Part shown: piece after piece, positions 28,479 through 29,657 of the stretch
How the letters are laid out: each line of letters opens with the position of its first letter
Position numbering within the stretch: the stretch's first letter is position 1
IMG/VR virus record: IMGVR_UViG_3300025645_000321
Location: 1-29,657 of that record
Reading direction: 5' to 3' (one strand)
Length of the DNA stretch: 29,657 bases
DNA from: a virus
The notes under the pieces: generated by a model
Database searches by the model: none
What the model was told of the DNA's origin: nothing
Seen by the model: only the letters and a program-made list of their open reading frames with translations
Program-made: the position numbers and the translations under genes

Positions 28479-29657
28479 TCAATATCATTTACTAGATCAA
28501 GATATTAAAGATGTTTCCTGGGGGAATGTAGATTCTGATTGGGAGCCACCTCAAACTTTTCCAGATTTATCTCAATACGAAACAGTTGCTATTGACTTAG
28601 AAACAAAGGACTCAAATCTTTTAACTCTTGGACCTGGTTGGACAAGAAAAGATGGATATGTGATAGGAGTTGCTATTGCAGCAGGAGATAGTTCTTGGTA
28701 TTTTCCTGTCGCACATAAGTCTGGGAATATGTCAAAGAACATAGTTTACAAATGGCTACAAAAATTATGTAATGACGAAAGTATAACTAAAGTTTTTCAT
28801 AATGCTTTATATGACTTAGGGTGGTTAAGAGCAGAGGGTATAGAAGTCAAAGGTAAAATTGTAGACACGATGATTGCTGCTCCTTTACTAGATGAAAATA
28901 GGAAGTGGTATAACTTAAATTCTCTTGCTCGTGACTATTTGGGAAAATTTAAAGATGAAAAACTATTAAAATCCGCAGCGGATGAGTTTGGAGTTGATCC
29001 TAAATCTGGTATGTGGCAATTACCTCCTAGATATGTTGGTAAGTATGCCGAACAAGATGCCTTGATTACCTTAAAACTTTGGGAAGATTTAAGTAAAAAA
29101 ATAAATCAACAGGAATGCTCAAGCATTTTTCAATTAGAAACTAGTTTACTACCTGTACTGTTTGAGATGAAAACAAAAGGTGTTCGTGTCGATGTAGAAA
29201 AAGCACACCAGACTAAAAAAGATTTAACTAAAATAGAAGAATCACTTATACAAGAGATAGTCAAAGAAACTGGAGTCACGGTTGAACCTTGGGTCGCCAC
29301 ATCTGTAGCAAAGGTCTTTGATGCTGTGGGACTTTCTTATTCTCGCACAGAGAAGTCCGGGGCTCCCATGTTTACAAAACAATTTCTTGCTAATAACTCT
29401 CATCCAATTGCTAAAAAAATTATAAAAATTAGAGAGATAAACAAAGCCAATACGACATTTGTTGATACTATACTTGAACATTCTCATAATGGTAGAATAC
29501 ATTGCGATTTTCATCCCCTTCGTTCCGATGGTGGTGGTACGGTTACAGGTCGTTTTAGCTCAAGTAACCCCAATTTGCAACAGATTCCTGCACGAGATCC
29601 TGAGATCAAAAAATTAATTCGTGGTTTGTTTATCCCGGAGGAGGGCCACAAATGGGG
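28465..29657 (+). CDS. polA: Family A DNA polymerase (C-terminus cut by window edge)
   Basis: At least 397 codons, open to the right edge. The 3'-5' exonuclease motifs are intact: Exo I VAIDLETKD (Asp44, Glu46), Exo II FHNALYDLGWL, Exo III YAEQDALITLKLW. The polymerase domain begins with GRIHCDFHPLRSDGGGTVTG and RFSSSNPNLQQIPARD, the motif before the fingers, then KLIRGLFIPEEGH. The finger and palm active site lies beyond the edge. The enzyme replicates the phage genome with the primase and helicases encoded just upstream. A GGAG site precedes the ATG. Confidence 0.95.
   Translation, partial: MTKHDQYHLLDQDIKDVSWGNVDSDWEPPQTFPDLSQYETVAIDLETKDSNLLTLGPGWTRKDGYVIGVAIAAGDSSWYFPVAHKSGNMSKNIVYKWLQKLCNDESITKVFHNALYDLGWLRAEGIEVKGKIVDTMIAAPLLDENRKWYNLNSLARDYLGKFKDEKLLKSAADEFGVDPKSGMWQLPPRYVGKYAEQDALITLKLWEDLSKKINQQECSSIFQLETSLLPVLFEMKTKGVRVDVEKAHQTKKDLTKIEESLIQEIVKETGVTVEPWVATSVAKVFDAVGLSYSRTEKSGAPMFTKQFLANNSHPIAKKIIKIREINKANTTFVDTILEHSHNGRIHCDFHPLRSDGGGTVTGRFSSSNPNLQQIPARDPEIKKLIRGLFIPEEGHKW

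Overview
The window reads as part of the genome of a tailed double-stranded DNA phage. It is AT-rich and gene-dense, and many of its proteins resemble those of marine phages of alphaproteobacteria (SAR11/SAR116-type hosts); the host assignment is inference from protein resemblance and composition, not proof. No integrase, repressor, tRNA, CRISPR or rRNA was seen. Both ends are cut inside genes: a scaffolding-like protein on the left and a family A DNA polymerase on the right.

Left arm (1-10043, minus strand): the virion module. Read in transcription order it holds the large terminase, a LysM protein, a small basic protein, the portal, a membrane protein, a 48-residue membrane peptide, a holin-like protein, two tiny basic peptides missed by simple ORF calling, three uncharacterised probable virion proteins, a small protein, a phage GroES-like co-chaperonin and a scaffolding-like protein. 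Many junctions are one-base TAATG stop/start overlaps, suggesting coupled translation.

Middle (about 10140-13500): a very AT-rich block between the large terminase (8562-10043) and the small terminase (13552-14073), which are usually neighbours. It carries a minus-strand PD-(D/E)XK nuclease and plus-strand genes for an ArdC-type antirestriction metalloprotease, two small membrane proteins, a GP88-like protein and two unknown proteins. Its genes have AAGGGG-type ribosome binding sites, and a TATGGGA-type element stands upstream of several of them. It looks like an inserted counter-defence or accessory cassette.

Divergent control region (14074-14365): three perfect tandem copies of a 9-base repeat, inverted and imperfect copies, an 11-base tandem repeat and a hairpin, next to the small terminase gene. 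It could be a packaging site, operator or origin.

Right arm (14366-29657, plus strand): first a run of small early genes of mostly unknown function, then a C5-cytosine methyltransferase whose C-terminal half is also read in a second frame (17738-18526). After an intergenic terminator/promoter region come small zinc-ribbon proteins (one NrdR-like), a second overlapping gene pair, and the replication module: SNF2-type helicase, PD-(D/E)XK nuclease, small ribbon-helix-helix-like protein, an early protein pair, one ending in an SSB-like acidic tail, AEP-type primase, UvrD-like helicase, DUF6378-like protein and DNA polymerase A. The most interesting points are the overprinted gene inside the methyltransferase, the cassette splitting the terminase genes, and the repeated promoter-like element.
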